Source: Methanoregula sp.
Lineage (GTDB): Archaea > Halobacteriota > Methanomicrobia > Methanomicrobiales > Methanospirillaceae
DNA length: 40,298 bases
Reading direction: 5' to 3'
Assembly: GCF_003170075.1 (NCBI RefSeq)
Contig: NZ_PMZU01000035.1
Location: 26,096 to 66,393 of the forward strand
Shown piece by piece: positions 39,711-40,298 of the stretch. Position 1 is the first letter of the stretch, and every line of letters starts with the position of its first letter. The notes under the pieces were generated by a model. It worked only from the letters and a program-made list of their open reading frames with translations. It was not told the DNA's origin and searched no databases. A program made the translations under genes and the position numbers.

Positions 39711-40088
39711 TTATTCGAGTAATACAGCGTTGATGATACCGTCCTGGCCGGGGCGGCTCATGATCCGGGCGCGTCCGATCTCGGTCCTGACGATTGCTCC
39801 CTTGGTGAGCAGGCTCCGCCGGACGTAGTTCGGGTTTGCGCCGTTCTCTTCAACGGTCTCGATCTTAACTTTCTTGGTCTCGCCGTTCGTGAGATTCGCC
39901 ACGTTCGCGTAATTTGCACGCATGGACCGGACCTTCGTGTTCCCGCCCGTGGTGCGGATGATCTTCGCCCGGGCTTCACCGAGGTGCGTGTCTGCGGGTG
40001 CGAGCCCGACTTCAAATCTCCGCTTTCCCTGTGCCGGCCGGCGCCGGCCGCCGGTTACCTTCCGTACTGATTCTCCCTGCCACTGCAT
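39711..40088 (-). CDS. rps8e: 30S ribosomal protein S8e
   Basis: 125 residues. Archaeal/eukaryal-type ribosomal protein. The basic N-terminus with RKVTGGRRRPAQGKRRFEVG and the conserved ARAKIIRTTGGNTKVRSMRA (about 39-58), followed by NPNYVRRSLLTKGAIVRTEIGRARIMSRPGQDGIINAVL, identify S8e. Complete length. AAAGGAGG (40096-40103 reversed) lies a few bases before the ATG, and AT-rich sequence suitable for a TATA box lies 60-80 bases upstream. Downstream T9 tract terminates it. Confidence 0.97.
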   Translation of the reverse strand: MQWQGESVRKVTGGRRRPAQGKRRFEVGLAPADTHLGEARAKIIRTTGGNTKVRSMRANYANVANLTNGETKKVKIETVEENGANPNYVRRSLLTKGAIVRTEIGRARIMSRPGQDGIINAVLLE

Positions 40089-40095
40089 GGTGTTC

Positions 40096-40102
40096 CTCCT
40101 TT
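40096..40102 (-). promoter_or_regulatory. Shine-Dalgarno of rps8e
   Basis: Minus strand reads AAGGAGG about seven bases before the rps8e ATG, the strongest ribosome binding site in the window. Confidence 0.6.
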
Positions 40103-40205
40103 ATATTCGTGTATTCCGGAAAAATCCCCTTCCCGAGAATGGTGCTCTATATATTCTTTTCAGAGTTATTTATACTATTTCCCGATGGGGACGATTTTTG
40201 TGTCT

Positions 40206-40298
40206 TCATGCGAGGATAGCATCAAGGAGCGGTGCAATGTTCTCGCCAGTCTTCATGTTGGTCAAAAAGACCGGCATCTTCGGGTTGTACCGGTGGAT
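40206..40298 (-). CDS. hypB: C-terminal fragment, likely hydrogenase maturation GTPase HypB
   Basis: Only the last 30 codons are inside the window, continuing past its right edge. They read NPKMPVFLTNMKTGENIAPL and LLDAILA before the TGA. The pattern NPKxxVFLTxxKTGEN near the C-terminus resembles HypB, the nickel-inserting GTPase needed for [NiFe]-hydrogenase maturation in methanogens. The short length prevents certainty; other G3E GTPases share this type of ending. Confidence 0.65.
   Translation of the reverse strand: MHRYNPKMPVFLTNMKTGENIAPLLDAILA

Noticed and set aside
1-40298. CRISPR arrays, insertion sequences or prophage genes
   Set aside because: No regularly spaced repeats, transposase or integrase motifs, or phage structural genes were seen on either strand.

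Overview
The window reads as chromosome of a methanogenic euryarchaeon, most likely order Methanomicrobiales (Methanoregula/Methanosphaerula-like; inference from gene content and style). The archaeal evidence is direct: Spt5, Sss1/SecE-type translocon subunit, aIF5B, ribosomal proteins S6e and S8e, the archaeal D-aminoacyl-tRNA deacylase, Thg1, an AN1 zinc finger protein, DUF2240, and archaeal TATA/leaderless promoters. The methanogen evidence is two enzymes of methanopterin biosynthesis (an MptE-type pterin pyrophosphokinase and an MptG-type RFAP synthase) plus an iron-sulfur flavoprotein. No insertion sequence, prophage or CRISPR array was found.

Layout. 1-3.6 kb: minus-strand operon dtdA-ftsZ-secE-spt5. 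3.6-5.1 kb: a small Cys protein followed by moeA. 5.3-6.8 kb: a response regulator/PAS protein followed by a decayed stretch. 6.8-10.0 kb: ileS. 10.6-12.7 kb: an AAA ATPase with DUF4143 behind a striking repeated-hexamer region, convergent with and overlapping thg1. 12.8-14.2 kb: PRC-barrel protein and a site-2 protease with CBS domains. 14.2-18.0 kb: a translationally coupled minus operon of an RCK-DHH phosphoesterase, mptE and a radical SAM/HhH protein; then tRNA-Lys(CTT). 18.3-24.4 kb: redox and small accessory genes (iron-sulfur flavoprotein, rubrerythrin, a tiny membrane protein facing a sulfite-oxidase-fold protein, two methyltransferases, transglutaminase-like, AN1 finger, nitroreductase). 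24.5-26.5 kb: a frameshifted MazF/PemK-like gene and a chorismate-lyase/RFAP-synthase fusion. 26.7-34.3 kb: cell-envelope genes (two lipoproteins, RDD protein, SemiSWEET, DUF457 protein, two MscS-related channels, a PKD/M50-like membrane protein). 34.5-40.3 kb: tRNA-His(GTG), infB, rps6e, a truncated sulfite/nitrite reductase remnant, a membrane-anchored Thr-rich protein, DUF2240 with an unknown partner, rps8e, and the C-terminal end of a likely hypB.

Connections. The two pterin genes are steps of one cofactor pathway though 9 kb apart. The tRNA-His gene does not encode the G-1 base, and the Thg1 that could add it lies in the same window. MoeA supplies molybdenum cofactor for the sulfite-oxidase-fold protein among others. 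Most of the window is core genome. The most interesting anomalies are the fusion MptG, the PKD/HDxxH membrane protein, the hexamer operator in front of the AAA-DUF4143 gene, the two-TM His protein beside the molybdoenzyme, the gene remnants, and a candidate structured RNA near 31.3 kb.
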